From Flavobacterium sangjuense (GTDB lineage: Bacteria > Bacteroidota > Bacteroidia > Flavobacteriales > Flavobacteriaceae), in NCBI RefSeq assembly GCF_004797125.1, contig NZ_CP038810.1, forward strand, positions 1,550,001 through 1,614,000: a stretch of 64,000 bases of DNA, written 5' to 3'. The notes under the pieces were generated by a model that saw only the letters and a list, made by a program, of their open reading frames with translations, was not told the origin of the DNA and made no database searches. Of the stretch, positions 1 to 9,672 are shown one piece after another (within the stretch, counting starts at the first letter, position 1; each line of letters starts with the position of its first letter). The position numbers and the translations under genes were made by a program.

Positions 1-3000
1 GTATATATGTTAACGCAGGTCTGACGACTTGTAATAATAATACCATAGGGAGTATGTCTGCAACCGGAAGTATAACGTATACTTCAAGTTCAGCTTCCGC
101 TTCAGATGTTAATGGTATTTTTAATTTTGGTTCAAATAACTGGACAACTAATGGCAATAATATAGGAGGGATTACAGCTTCAGCTTCTGGTTCAGGAGGT
201 TCTAGTATTTATGGTCTTCGTTGTAATACGACAAGTACAGCAACATGGACTTGTACGGGTAATACAATTGGAGGTACTGTTACTAATTCAATAAACTCTA
301 CGTCAACAGTTGCAGGTACTATTGTAAACGGAATATTAAATTCTAATCCTATAGGAACTATAACAGGTAATACTGTGCGCAATATGACAGTTGCTGGTGG
401 AACAGGAACAGCTGCATCAGCTTCAATGATTGGTATTTGTTCAGCTTCTACTGCTAATCAAACAATTGGAACTAATTCAATTTTTAATCTTAGCAATAGC
501 AATGCTAGTGCAGCAACTACAGTAACGGGAATTCAGTTTACGGGTTCAACAGCAAATATTGTTGAGCGAAATTTTATTTATGGTTTAACTAGTTCAACTA
601 CCAGTACATCCGCAGAAATTAATGGTATAAGAGTAGCCGGTGGAACAACCACTTATCGCAATAATATGATTACATTGGGAGCTGGTATTTCTAATGCTAT
701 TGGTGTGGCAGCTACTAATAGCGGAACAACTGGTATTAATGGATTTAATGGTGCATCAGGTACGGATAATTTTTATCATAATAGTATTTATATAGGTGGT
801 ACTGCGGCGGCTGGCTCAGGTGCTTCTTATGCTTTTAATGGTACTATAACTAATAATACTCGTGCTTTTAGAGATAATATTTTCTTTAATGGACGAACCA
901 ATAGTACAGCAACGGGTAAGCACTATGCTATTAAAATTAATGGTACTGCTGCAAACCCAACTGGTCTAACGATTAATAATAATATTTATTTTGTAAACGG
1001 AACAGGTGGTGTGTTCGGCTTTTTTAATTCACTCGATGTAGCTAACATTGGTGCATGGAAAACAGCAGTAGGACAAGATGCAGGAAGTTACGAAAGTAAT
1101 CCTCAATACTTAGATCCAACTAATGCAACTCCTGATTTACATATTAATCCTGCTGTTGCTACATATGCAGAAGCGTCTGGAGTATCAGTGGGAGTTGCTG
1201 ATGATTATGATGGTCAAACTAGATCGGGTTTAACCCCTACAGATATTGGAGCTGATGCAGGAAATTTTACTCCACTTGTCTTACCAGGCTGTACAACACC
1301 TACTGCTTTAGCATCTAGTTTAGTGTTTAGTTCGGTGACAACAACTTCTTTGAGTGGTTCGTTTACTGCAGCTTCTCCGGCACCAAGTAAATATTTGGTG
1401 GTGAGAAGCACTAGCGCTACAGCGCCAACTCCTGCTAATGGTACTCCTTATACTATTGGCAGCACTGCTTTGGGCGGTACAACTAATGTAAGATTGGCTG
1501 CCAATAGTACTTCATTTACTGATTCGGGATTAACAGCAGGAACACAATATTACTATCATGTTTTTTCTTATAATGATAGTTGTACAGGAGAACCATTTTA
1601 TAGTGCCACTGCATATACTTTAGGTCAAATTACTCCTTGTGCGAGTGCAACTTCTGTTGCCAATAATAATGTGATTTATAATGCTGCCAATATCACATGG
1701 GCAGGTGCTGGTTCTTATATTGTAGAGTATGGAGCATCTGGTTTTACTCCTGGAACAGGAGCCACTGCAGGTGTAGGAGGTACGATTGCTTCAAGTGTTG
1801 CAACGACACCTTATTCTTTAACAGGTTTGTCAGCAAATACGGCCTATTCTGTGTATGTTAGACAAGTATGTCCGTTGGGAGGTTATAGTTCAAATTCAAC
1901 GGTAACATCATTTACTACAGCTTGTGCTGCCATCACAACTTTTCCAAGTACAGAACCTTTTGCCACTTATCTACCAACTGTTTGTTGGAGAGAGGGTGAT
2001 TTAGGCGATTCAACAGCTGGTCCAACAACAGTTGGAGGTGCTTCAGTTAGTGATTGGGTTGAGGATGGTTTCTTAAATTCAGGATCTACAGCGGCAGCAA
2101 AAATGAATATTGATACAGCAAGTGGTTCTGAATGGTTAATGTCTCCATTTTATACAATTCCGGCTAATGGATATATTGTTAGATATAGTGTAGGCGCAAC
2201 AAATTTTGATTTAACTACCGCTGTTACTAACTGGGAAGCTGACGATTTTGTTCAGTTATTAGTTTCTACTTCAAATGCGAACTGGACTGTATTAAAAACA
2301 TATAATGCTTCAAATGTTCCTTCTAATTTAGGTCAAATAGATCAAGCAGATCTTAGTGCTTATAGCGGACAAACGGTCCAATTTGCTTTCCGTGCCTTCG
2401 AAGGAGCATCAAATGGTAGTGCTGATATAGATTTCTTTATTGATAATTTTATTGTTGAATTACCGGTAGCTTGTACAACCCCTACTGCTTTAGCATCTAG
2501 TTTAGTGTTTAGTTCGGTGACAACAACTTCTTTGAGTGGTTCGTTTACTGCAGCTTCTCCAGCACCTAGTAAATATTTGGTGGTAAGAAGCGATAGTGCT
2601 ACAGCACCAACTCCTGCTAATGGTACTCCTTATACTATTGGTAGCACTGCTTTGGGTGGTACTACTAATGTAAGATTAGCTGCCAATGCTACTTCATTTA
2701 CTGATTCCGGATTAACAGCAGGAACGCAATATTACTATCACGTTTTTTCTTATAATGATATTTGTGCAGGAGAGCCATTTTATAGCGCTACAGCTTACAC
2801 TTTAGGACAAGCTACCATTTGTTCAACTGCAACTTCTGTAGCCAATAATACGGTGACTAATAATTCTGCCAATATCACATGGACAGGTGCTGGTTCTTAT
2901 ATTGTAGAGTACGGTGTATCTGGTTTTACTCCTGGAACAGGAGCCACTGCAGGTGTTGGAGGTACGATTGCTTCAAGTGTTGCCACAACACCTTATGGTT

Positions 3001-6000
3001 TGTCAGGCTTGTCGGGAAATACAACCTATTCTGTATATGTTAGACAAGTATGCCCATTGGGAGGTTATAGTGCTAACGCAGCAGCTACTTCATTTACTAC
3101 TGCTTGTAGTGCCATTACGACTTTTCCAAGTACAGAACTTTTTGCTACCTATTTGCCAAGTGCTTGTTGGTCTGAAGGTGATTTAGGAGATTTAATAGCC
3201 GGTCCGAATACAATTTCAAGTACTGCAAGTTCTTGGGCTGTGGATGGTTTCTTAAATTCAGGAAGTACAGGGGCAGCAAAAATAAATATTGATGCTGCTG
3301 CAGATAATGATTGGATAATAACGCCTTATTACACTATCCCTGCTTCAGGTTATATAGTGAAATATAGTGTAGGTGCAACACAGTTTAACGGAACAGTAGC
3401 TCCTACAACAGCCTGGGAAGCAGACGATTTTGTTCAGTTATTAGTTTCAACGGGCAATACTAATTGGACTATTCTTAAAACTTATGACAACACCAATGTT
3501 CCTTCTAATTTAGGTCAAATTGATCAGGTAAGTCTCAGTGCTTACAATGGACAGACTGTGCATTTTGCTTTCAGAGGAGTTGAAGGGGCATCAAATGGTG
3601 GTGCCGATGTAGATTTCTTTATTGATAATTTTATTGTTGAATTACCGGTAGCTTGTACAACACCTACCGCTTTAGCATCTAATTTATTATTTAGTTCGGT
3701 GACAACAACTTCTTTGAGTGGTTCGTTTACTGCAGCTTCTCCGGCACCTAGTAAATATTTGGTGGTGAGAAGCACTAGCGCTACAGCGCCAACTCCTGCT
3801 AATGGTACTCCTTATACTATTGGGAGCACTGCTTTGGGCGGTACAACTAATGTAAGATTGGCTGCCAACAGTACATCATTTACGGATTCGGGATTAACAG
3901 CAGGAACACAATATTACTATCACGTTTTTTCTTATAATGATAATTGTTCTGGAGAGCCATTTTATAGTGCCACTGCTTACACTTTAGGACAGGCTACTAT
4001 TTGTTCAGCTGCAACTTCTGTTGCCAATAATACTGTGACCAATAATTCTGCCAATATCACATGGACAGGTGCTGGTTCTTATATTGTAGAGTACGGAGCA
4101 TCTGGTTTTACTCCTGGAACAGGAGCCACTGCAGGTGTAGGAGGTACGATTGCTTCAAGTGTTGCAACGACACCTTATGGTTTGTCAGGCTTGTCGGGAA
4201 ATACGGCCTATTCTGTATATGTTAGACAAGTATGTCCATTCGGAGGCTATAGTGCAAATTCAACTGTAACATCATTTACTACAGCTTGTAATGCCATTAC
4301 AACTTTTCCAAGTACAGAACCTTTTGCCACTTATCTACCAACTGCTTGTTGGAGAGAGGGTGATTTAGGTGATTTAACAGCTGGTCCAACAACAGTTGGA
4401 GGTACTTCAGTTAGTGATTGGGCTGTAGATGGATTTTTGAATTCAGGAACTACTGGGGCAGCAAAAATGAATATTGATCAAGCAAATGGTTCTGAATGGT
4501 TAATATCTCCATTTTATACAATTCCATCTAGTAGTTATATAGTCAAATACAGTGTAGGCGCAACACAATTTAACGGAACTGGCGCTCTTACAACAGCATG
4601 GGAGTCAGACGATTTTGTTGAGCTTTTAGTTTCTACATCAAATGCGAACTGGACTGTATTAAAAACATATAATGCTTCAAATGTTCCTTCTAATTTAGGG
4701 CAAATTGATCAAGCTAGTCTTAGTGCTTATAGCGGACAAACGGTTCAATTTGCTTTCCGTGCTTTCGAAGGAGCATCAAATGGTACTGCCGATATAGATT
4801 TCTTTATTGATAATTTTATTGTTGAATTTGTTCCGGATTGTACCTCAGCTGTAGGTGGAACAGGTGCTGGTGGAGGTTCGTTTTGTGCATCCAATACCTC
4901 AGCATTATCACTATCTTCAACCGGTTTTTCAACAGGGACTGGAAGTACTTACCAATGGTTTAGTTCTACTGTTTTTGGTGATTATCCTGGAGCTGGAACC
5001 GGAATAGGTTCTGCTAGTGCTAATTATTCTAATCTAAGTTTACCAATAGGAACAGTAACTACAACTACATACTATTGGTTAAAAGTAACCTGTCCGTTTG
5101 GTACAGTAACTAATAATTCATCAATAATAACGGTTACAATAAATCCATCTGTGGCTACTATTAGTGGAGCTTCTTCTAAGTGCGCTAATGATGCAGCGGT
5201 TACATTAACAGAAACTGGAGGAACAGGGACTTCTTGGTTATGGAGTCCAGGTGGGGCTACAACACAATCAATAAACGTTAGCCCGACTTCAACTACAAAT
5301 TATACTGTTCAGGTAACTAGTCCGGGTGGTTGTGTATTAACCTCAGCTATAAAAACACTTTCGGTTCTTCCAAACCCATCAACGGTGAGTGTTACACCTT
5401 CATCGGCTAATATATGTTTGGGTTCAAGTGTTGGTTTAACGGCAATCGGAGGGACTTTAGCTTCTTCATATACCGCAAGTACATCAACCTCTTTTGCTAT
5501 TCCGGATGGTATTTCAACAGGTGTTGCATTAAATGCTACTCCAAGTACAATTCCTACAGGTGCTGTTATTGACAAAGTAGAAGTAACATATAGTATTTCT
5601 CATACTTACTCTGCTGATGTTGAAGTTAGTTTAAAAGCTCCAAACGGTAAAATTGTAAATTTAATGTACGATAGAGGAAGTAACTCAGGTTTAGGATTCA
5701 CAAATACTGTCGTCACTTCTGATACAAGTGCGACGGCATTCCCTGCAACAGGTAATCCTTATACAGGTACTTTTAAAGCGCAGTTAACTGCTGCTGCAAG
5801 TTTATTTGCTACTACGAACGTAGTAAACACTCAAGTTTTTTCAGAATTGTTTACTATACCGAATGGTACGTGGTCTGTGCTATTCTATGATAATTTTGGC
5901 ACAGATTCAGGAAGTGTGACAGCGGCATCAATTAAAATATATTACACTATTCCAGCATCTTTTACATGGACAGCAGCAGACCTTGGTTTAGATACATATT

Positions 6001-9000
6001 CTGGAGCTAGTGTGACAGCTACACCAGCAGTTAGTACTACATATCATGTTAAATCAACAATAAATGGATGTTCATCAAATGAAGGCACTGCTGCTATTAC
6101 AGTCAATGCTCAGCCAGTTGCCGGTACATTATCTCCAACAGGAGTTCAATCAGCGGTTTGTGTAGGTGATTCAGTTTCAGCCACATTAACAGCAGGTTCT
6201 GGCGGAGCTGGTACAGTAGCCGACGAACTTGAAGTAAGTCTGAGTGGAGATGCTTATGTAGCTTATACATCTGGTAGTTCAATTAATACTACTGGTCAAA
6301 CATCAGTTTCTATTCGTACAAGACGTACTGCTTCACAAAGCGGATGTACTGCATCAGGATATAATACAGTAAGCTGGGTTGTAAATCCAAAATACACTAT
6401 AACTGCATCTCCTGTATCTAACGGTAGCATAACACCAAGTGGAGTAACGACTGTTTGTTCAGGTGGAGGTCAATCGTATACTATTACACCTGATCCAGGT
6501 TTTTTAATTAGTGACGTAACAGTTGATTCTTCAACTGGGGTTACATTGAACACAGGGAATTATACAACAGGAGGAACTTATGTGTTCTCAAATGTAACTT
6601 CTGACCATACTATCAATGTTACTTTTGTAACTGCTTGTATTCCTGTTGCACTTGAATCTGCCAGTGCTTCAATAAACCCAGTTTGTGCAGATGGAGGAAC
6701 TACTTTAACTTATAGTGGTTTAAGTGGTACTGGTGCATCAGTAATTTGGAGTACAAATAGTGATGGAACCGGAGATACTTATGGAACAGGTTCACCATCA
6801 TCAGAAGAAGTAGGTCCTGGTACATACTATGCGTATGCAACAGGTACTTGTGGTACTCCAGTTTCAATACCAGTTATTGTTGAAGATGCTACGCCATCAG
6901 CACCAACAGGAACTTTGGATATTACTAATAGTACTTGCGCTAGCGCTTGTACAGTAACTGGCGGTTCTATAGCTGTTGGTTCAGTTTCAGGTACAGGAGG
7001 AACAATAGAATATTCTACAAATGGAGGTTCATCATGGAGTGCAACTTTACCAACTTACGCTGCTCCACAAACTATTTTAGCAAGTGTTTTAAGTTCAGGT
7101 GGTTGTCGTAGCACTAGTACTCAAGTTGGAACTACTGTGGCAGGTACTTGTACCACCCCATCAGCGCCAACAGGAGCTTTGGATATTACTAACAGTACTT
7201 GTGTGAGCGCTTGTACAGTAAGTGGTGGTTCTATAGCTGTTGGTTCAGTTTCAGGATCAGGAGGAACTATAGAATATTCTACCAATGGAGGTTCATCATG
7301 GAGTGCAACTTTACCAACTTACGCTGCTCCACAAACTATTTTAGCGAGTGTTCTAAGTCCGGCAGGTTGTCGTAGTACTAGTACTCAAGTTGGAACTACT
7401 GTGGCAGGTACTTGTACCACACCATCAGCACCAACAGGAGCTTTATCTATAACTAATAGTACTTGTGCTAGCTTATGTACAGTAAGTGGCGGTTCTATAG
7501 CTGTTGGTTCAGTTTCAGGATCAGGAGGAACTTTACAATATTCTACTAATGGAGGTTCTTCATGGAGTTCTTCTTTACCAACTTATGCTGCACCACAAAC
7601 AATTCTGGCAAGTGTTCTAAGTTCAGGAGGTTGTCGTAGTGCTAGTTTCCAAGTCGGAACTACAGTGGCAGGTACATGTACGCCAGTAACAGCTGGTATT
7701 ACTAATAACAGTGGTACTACAGCATTATCCTGTTCACAAAGCAGTATTAATGTAACAGCAACAGGAGGCGGAAGCTATTCATGGAATGGCGGAGCTACTC
7801 CGGGTACTGCAGCAAATAGCTTTGCTACAGCAGGAACTTATACTGTAACAGTAACAGGAGCTAACGGTTGTACTGCTACCGCACAAATTACTATTACAGG
7901 AACCGTTTCATCACCAGCTACTTGGTATTTAGATGCCGATGGGGATCATTATTATACTGGTTTACCACAAACATCATGTTCACCACCTTCAGGGACTGGT
8001 TGGACCAGCACCGGTATATTAGGCGGCGGAGATTGTAATGATTCAGTTGCCACGATTTATCCAGGAGCTGCAGAGACTTGTTACGATGGCATACTTCAAA
8101 ACTGTAATGGTAGCTTACTATCAGGGTGTGCTATTATAACTTCGAGATTACGACTAGGTGATTGTGGAGCAAACTTAACCAGTACGGGTCAGATAATTCG
8201 AGGCGATCGTTTTTCACAGGCGATTCCATCCGGAGTAACAGTTACAGGTTATCGTTTTAGAGTTACCAATACACAAACAGGAGCGTTTCGTATTGTGGAG
8301 CGTCCAAACTATGTTTTCCAATTAACCTATACAGATATTGCTACATATAGTACTACTTATACTATAGAAGTAGCGCTTCGATTGAATCAGGAATGGATGC
8401 CTACTTATGGTGCTGCGTGTAGTGTTACTACGCCAGGAGTAGCGCAGACTGCATTGACTGATTTGGCTTGTGGCAGTCATTTGGCACAGGTATCAAGTAC
8501 GATTCGTGCGACAAGTGTAGTTTCTGCATCAAGTTATGATTTTGAGGTTTCGTTGATTGAGGATGATTTAGTTACGGCTACTACAGTCTTTAACAGTCCG
8601 AGTCCGTCTTTCAATTTATTACAATTGAGTAGTTTCCCAATTAAGTTTGGTGCTGAGTATCGAATCAGAGTTAAGGCAATAGTTTTAATTGACAGTGTTG
8701 CTCTGCCTTCAAGCTATGGGACTACTTGTTCAGTATTTACGCCAGAAGCACCGCTTGCTTCACTGCGCGATTGTGCAGGGGAAGGTGGGCTTGCTCTGAC
8801 TTCGTACAACACTGTTATTTATGCTAATCCACTAGGTATAGGAGGAGCTCAATATATATTTACATTGTATAATGAAGATGGCTACAGCCAGCAGTATTAT
8901 AGTTATAACCGATATGTACGTTTAATGGACTTCCATTTATTGACACCATTGACAGTAGGTGGGGATTATAAGCTACAGGTAGATGCATTTATTTATGGTT

Positions 9001-9323
9001 TCCCTTATGCTGGTAAAGATTGTGATATTTCTGTTCCGGCACCACCGACACCATCGGGCAAAATAGTTGTAGCTACAGTATTCCAGGCGAGTGCTTATCC
9101 GAATCCTTTTGCGAATAACTTTATGCTGGATGTTAAGACCTCTAGTGATTCAGTAGTGAACTTAAAAGTTTATGACATGGTTGGAAGATTGATTGAGCAG
9201 CGTGAAGCGAGAGTATCTGATTTAGAAACAACGACCATTGGAGATCGTTATCCAAGTGGTGTTTACAACGTGGTTGTATCACAGGAAGATAATGTACAAA
9301 CGCTACGTGTAGTAAAACGATAA
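1..9323 (+). CDS. Giant T9SS-secreted multidomain adhesin-like protein, 5' end outside window
   Basis: The frame is open from base 3 with no stop, and the first ATG (base 54) lies inside a repeated NNTIG-type stretch, so the real start and signal peptide are left of the window. Visible order: Asn/Thr/Gly-rich beta-helix-like region (to about 1280, ending in a DYDGQTR...DIGAD tail typical of secreted parallel beta-helix proteins); three 394-residue repeats, each with two Fn3-like domains and a MAM/cleaved-adhesin-like domain (1290-4838); Ig/PKD-like domains; a proprotein-convertase P-domain-like segment (about 5490-5960); Ig-like domains; three 88-residue repeats (6894-7685); WYLDADGD acidic motif; then the shared 430-residue cassette with T9SS type A sorting signal (PNPF, VYDMVGR, YPSGVY, final KR). 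It probably acts at or beyond the cell surface as an adhesin or matrix protein; no catalytic domain is seen. Ends with tandem stops TAA TAG. Confidence 0.9.
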   Translation, partial: IYVNAGLTTCNNNTIGSMSATGSITYTSSSASASDVNGIFNFGSNNWTTNGNNIGGITASASGSGGSSIYGLRCNTTSTATWTCTGNTIGGTVTNSINSTSTVAGTIVNGILNSNPIGTITGNTVRNMTVAGGTGTAASASMIGICSASTANQTIGTNSIFNLSNSNASAATTVTGIQFTGSTANIVERNFIYGLTSSTTSTSAEINGIRVAGGTTTYRNNMITLGAGISNAIGVAATNSGTTGINGFNGASGTDNFYHNSIYIGGTAAAGSGASYAFNGTITNNTRAFRDNIFFNGRTNSTATGKHYAIKINGTAANPTGLTINNNIYFVNGTGGVFGFFNSLDVANIGAWKTAVGQDAGSYESNPQYLDPTNATPDLHINPAVATYAEASGVSVGVADDYDGQTRSGLTPTDIGADAGNFTPLVLPGCTTPTALASSLVFSSVTTTSLSGSFTAASPAPSKYLVVRSTSATAPTPANGTPYTIGSTALGGTTNVRLAANSTSFTDSGLTAGTQYYYHVFSYNDSCTGEPFYSATAYTLGQITPCASATSVANNNVIYNAANITWAGAGSYIVEYGASGFTPGTGATAGVGGTIASSVATTPYSLTGLSANTAYSVYVRQVCPLGGYSSNSTVTSFTTACAAITTFPSTEPFATYLPTVCWREGDLGDSTAGPTTVGGASVSDWVEDGFLNSGSTAAAKMNIDTASGSEWLMSPFYTIPANGYIVRYSVGATNFDLTTAVTNWEADDFVQLLVSTSNANWTVLKTYNASNVPSNLGQIDQADLSAYSGQTVQFAFRAFEGASNGSADIDFFIDNFIVELPVACTTPTALASSLVFSSVTTTSLSGSFTAASPAPSKYLVVRSDSATAPTPANGTPYTIGSTALGGTTNVRLAANATSFTDSGLTAGTQYYYHVFSYNDICAGEPFYSATAYTLGQATICSTATSVANNTVTNNSANITWTGAGSYIVEYGVSGFTPGTGATAGVGGTIASSVATTPYGLSGLSGNTTYSVYVRQVCPLGGYSANAAATSFTTACSAITTFPSTELFATYLPSACWSEGDLGDLIAGPNTISSTASSWAVDGFLNSGSTGAAKINIDAAADNDWIITPYYTIPASGYIVKYSVGATQFNGTVAPTTAWEADDFVQLLVSTGNTNWTILKTYDNTNVPSNLGQIDQVSLSAYNGQTVHFAFRGVEGASNGGADVDFFIDNFIVELPVACTTPTALASNLLFSSVTTTSLSGSFTAASPAPSKYLVVRSTSATAPTPANGTPYTIGSTALGGTTNVRLAANSTSFTDSGLTAGTQYYYHVFSYNDNCSGEPFYSATAYTLGQATICSAATSVANNTVTNNSANITWTGAGSYIVEYGASGFTPGTGATAGVGGTIASSVATTPYGLSGLSGNTAYSVYVRQVCPFGGYSANSTVTSFTTACNAITTFPSTEPFATYLPTACWREGDLGDLTAGPTTVGGTSVSDWAVDGFLNSGTTGAAKMNIDQANGSEWLISPFYTIPSSSYIVKYSVGATQFNGTGALTTAWESDDFVELLVSTSNANWTVLKTYNASNVPSNLGQIDQASLSAYSGQTVQFAFRAFEGASNGTADIDFFIDNFIVEFVPDCTSAVGGTGAGGGSFCASNTSALSLSSTGFSTGTGSTYQWFSSTVFGDYPGAGTGIGSASANYSNLSLPIGTVTTTTYYWLKVTCPFGTVTNNSSIITVTINPSVATISGASSKCANDAAVTLTETGGTGTSWLWSPGGATTQSINVSPTSTTNYTVQVTSPGGCVLTSAIKTLSVLPNPSTVSVTPSSANICLGSSVGLTAIGGTLASSYTASTSTSFAIPDGISTGVALNATPSTIPTGAVIDKVEVTYSISHTYSADVEVSLKAPNGKIVNLMYDRGSNSGLGFTNTVVTSDTSATAFPATGNPYTGTFKAQLTAAASLFATTNVVNTQVFSELFTIPNGTWSVLFYDNFGTDSGSVTAASIKIYYTIPASFTWTAADLGLDTYSGASVTATPAVSTTYHVKSTINGCSSNEGTAAITVNAQPVAGTLSPTGVQSAVCVGDSVSATLTAGSGGAGTVADELEVSLSGDAYVAYTSGSSINTTGQTSVSIRTRRTASQSGCTASGYNTVSWVVNPKYTITASPVSNGSITPSGVTTVCSGGGQSYTITPDPGFLISDVTVDSSTGVTLNTGNYTTGGTYVFSNVTSDHTINVTFVTACIPVALESASASINPVCADGGTTLTYSGLSGTGASVIWSTNSDGTGDTYGTGSPSSEEVGPGTYYAYATGTCGTPVSIPVIVEDATPSAPTGTLDITNSTCASACTVTGGSIAVGSVSGTGGTIEYSTNGGSSWSATLPTYAAPQTILASVLSSGGCRSTSTQVGTTVAGTCTTPSAPTGALDITNSTCVSACTVSGGSIAVGSVSGSGGTIEYSTNGGSSWSATLPTYAAPQTILASVLSPAGCRSTSTQVGTTVAGTCTTPSAPTGALSITNSTCASLCTVSGGSIAVGSVSGSGGTLQYSTNGGSSWSSSLPTYAAPQTILASVLSSGGCRSASFQVGTTVAGTCTPVTAGITNNSGTTALSCSQSSINVTATGGGSYSWNGGATPGTAANSFATAGTYTVTVTGANGCTATAQITITGTVSSPATWYLDADGDHYYTGLPQTSCSPPSGTGWTSTGILGGGDCNDSVATIYPGAAETCYDGILQNCNGSLLSGCAIITSRLRLGDCGANLTSTGQIIRGDRFSQAIPSGVTVTGYRFRVTNTQTGAFRIVERPNYVFQLTYTDIATYSTTYTIEVALRLNQEWMPTYGAACSVTTPGVAQTALTDLACGSHLAQVSSTIRATSVVSASSYDFEVSLIEDDLVTATTVFNSPSPSFNLLQLSSFPIKFGAEYRIRVKAIVLIDSVALPSSYGTTCSVFTPEAPLASLRDCAGEGGLALTSYNTVIYANPLGIGGAQYIFTLYNEDGYSQQYYSYNRYVRLMDFHLLTPLTVGGDYKLQVDAFIYGFPYAGKDCDISVPAPPTPSGKIVVATVFQASAYPNPFANNFMLDVKTSSDSVVNLKVYDMVGRLIEQREARVSDLETTTIGDRYPSGVYNVVVSQEDNVQTLRVVKR
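1290..4838 (+). repeat. Three tandem 1182-bp coding repeats (Fn3-Fn3-MAM-like)
   Basis: Units begin at 1290, 2472 and 3654, each starting at the codons for CTTPTALAS. The first two periods are exactly 1182 bp (394 codons) and the third unit is about 1185 bp. Each unit encodes two Fn3-like domains (YYYHVFSYND and YSVYVRQVCP are landmarks) and a MAM-like domain ending in DFFIDNFIVE. Long stretches match at nucleotide level, pointing to recent duplication or homogenisation. Confidence 0.95.
6894..7685 (+). repeat. Three tandem 264-bp coding repeats
   Basis: Units start at 6894, 7158 and 7422 (period 264 bp, 88 codons). Each encodes PSAPTG.L.ITNSTC, then GGSIAVGSVSG, YSTNGGSSWS and a closing TVAGTCT. 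Four conserved Cys per unit suggest disulphide-stabilised extracellular modules. Function unknown. Confidence 0.92.
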
Positions 9324-9378
9324 TAGCTATTTGTTATTTATAATAAAAAGGCCTTCGAGAAATCGAGGGTCTTTTTTT
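8031..9378 (+). repeat. Shared 3' cassette, copy 1
   Basis: About 1348 bp, from the codons for DCNDS through the stop codons to the end of the terminator. It is nearly identical to copies at 11902, 19870 and 28243; comparing with copy 3 by eye I find about half a dozen substitutions, several of them silent. Sequence immediately upstream is only loosely similar to the others, so the boundary is sharp. Confidence 0.95.
9345..9378 (+). terminator. Intrinsic terminator after first giant gene
   Basis: The hairpin arms AAAAAGGCCTTCGA and TCGAGGGTCTTTTT pair along 14 positions (two G-T pairs) around a GAAA loop, and run into a T tract. The same element follows all four paralogs. Confidence 0.9.
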
Positions 9379-9672
9379 GTTTCAATAGTATATCTAAAAG
9401 GGAGTAGATAATCAAATCAGTATTATTCTTAATTACAAATCCTATAAATTTTGACAGGAATTATTTTAGATTACTTACTTTATTAACTAAAAATCAATAA
9501 TTTATTAACACGCAAACGTTTTCGTTTAGTGTAATTGAACCTGGGAAGTATTTTAAATAAGGTTTATTCTATATATTTACATTCCCTAAGTTTACTCTTT
9601 TCATACAATAGCCATGAATTAAATGCATTTTTAATTAATGCAATAATTTAAACATTTAATTTATTTTTTTTT
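9379..9672. other. Intergenic region upstream of second giant gene
   Basis: AT-rich, no credible ORF. It holds the PurR-like palindrome at 9510-9525, a TTGACA at 9451-9456 without a convincing partner, and TATATTTA at 9572-9579, one base off the Bacteroidetes -7 consensus TAnnTTTG. I could not fix the transcription start. Confidence 0.6.
9510..9525. promoter_or_regulatory. LacI/PurR-family-like operator palindrome
   Basis: ACGCAAACGTTTTCGT is palindromic at 14 of 16 positions around a central CG and fits the enterobacterial PurR box pattern ACGCAAACGTTTNCGT. It lies 147 bp before the ATG of the second giant gene. Related sites at 13603 and 13677 precede the third giant gene. Which LacI-family regulator binds it is not shown by this window; none is encoded here. 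Confidence 0.55.

Noticed and set aside
1214..3775. Minus-strand ORFs beginning MLLTTKYLLGAGEAA and a plus-strand ORF in another frame at 2914
   Set aside because: Shadows of the 1182-bp coding repeats; the sense frame has continuous domain structure.
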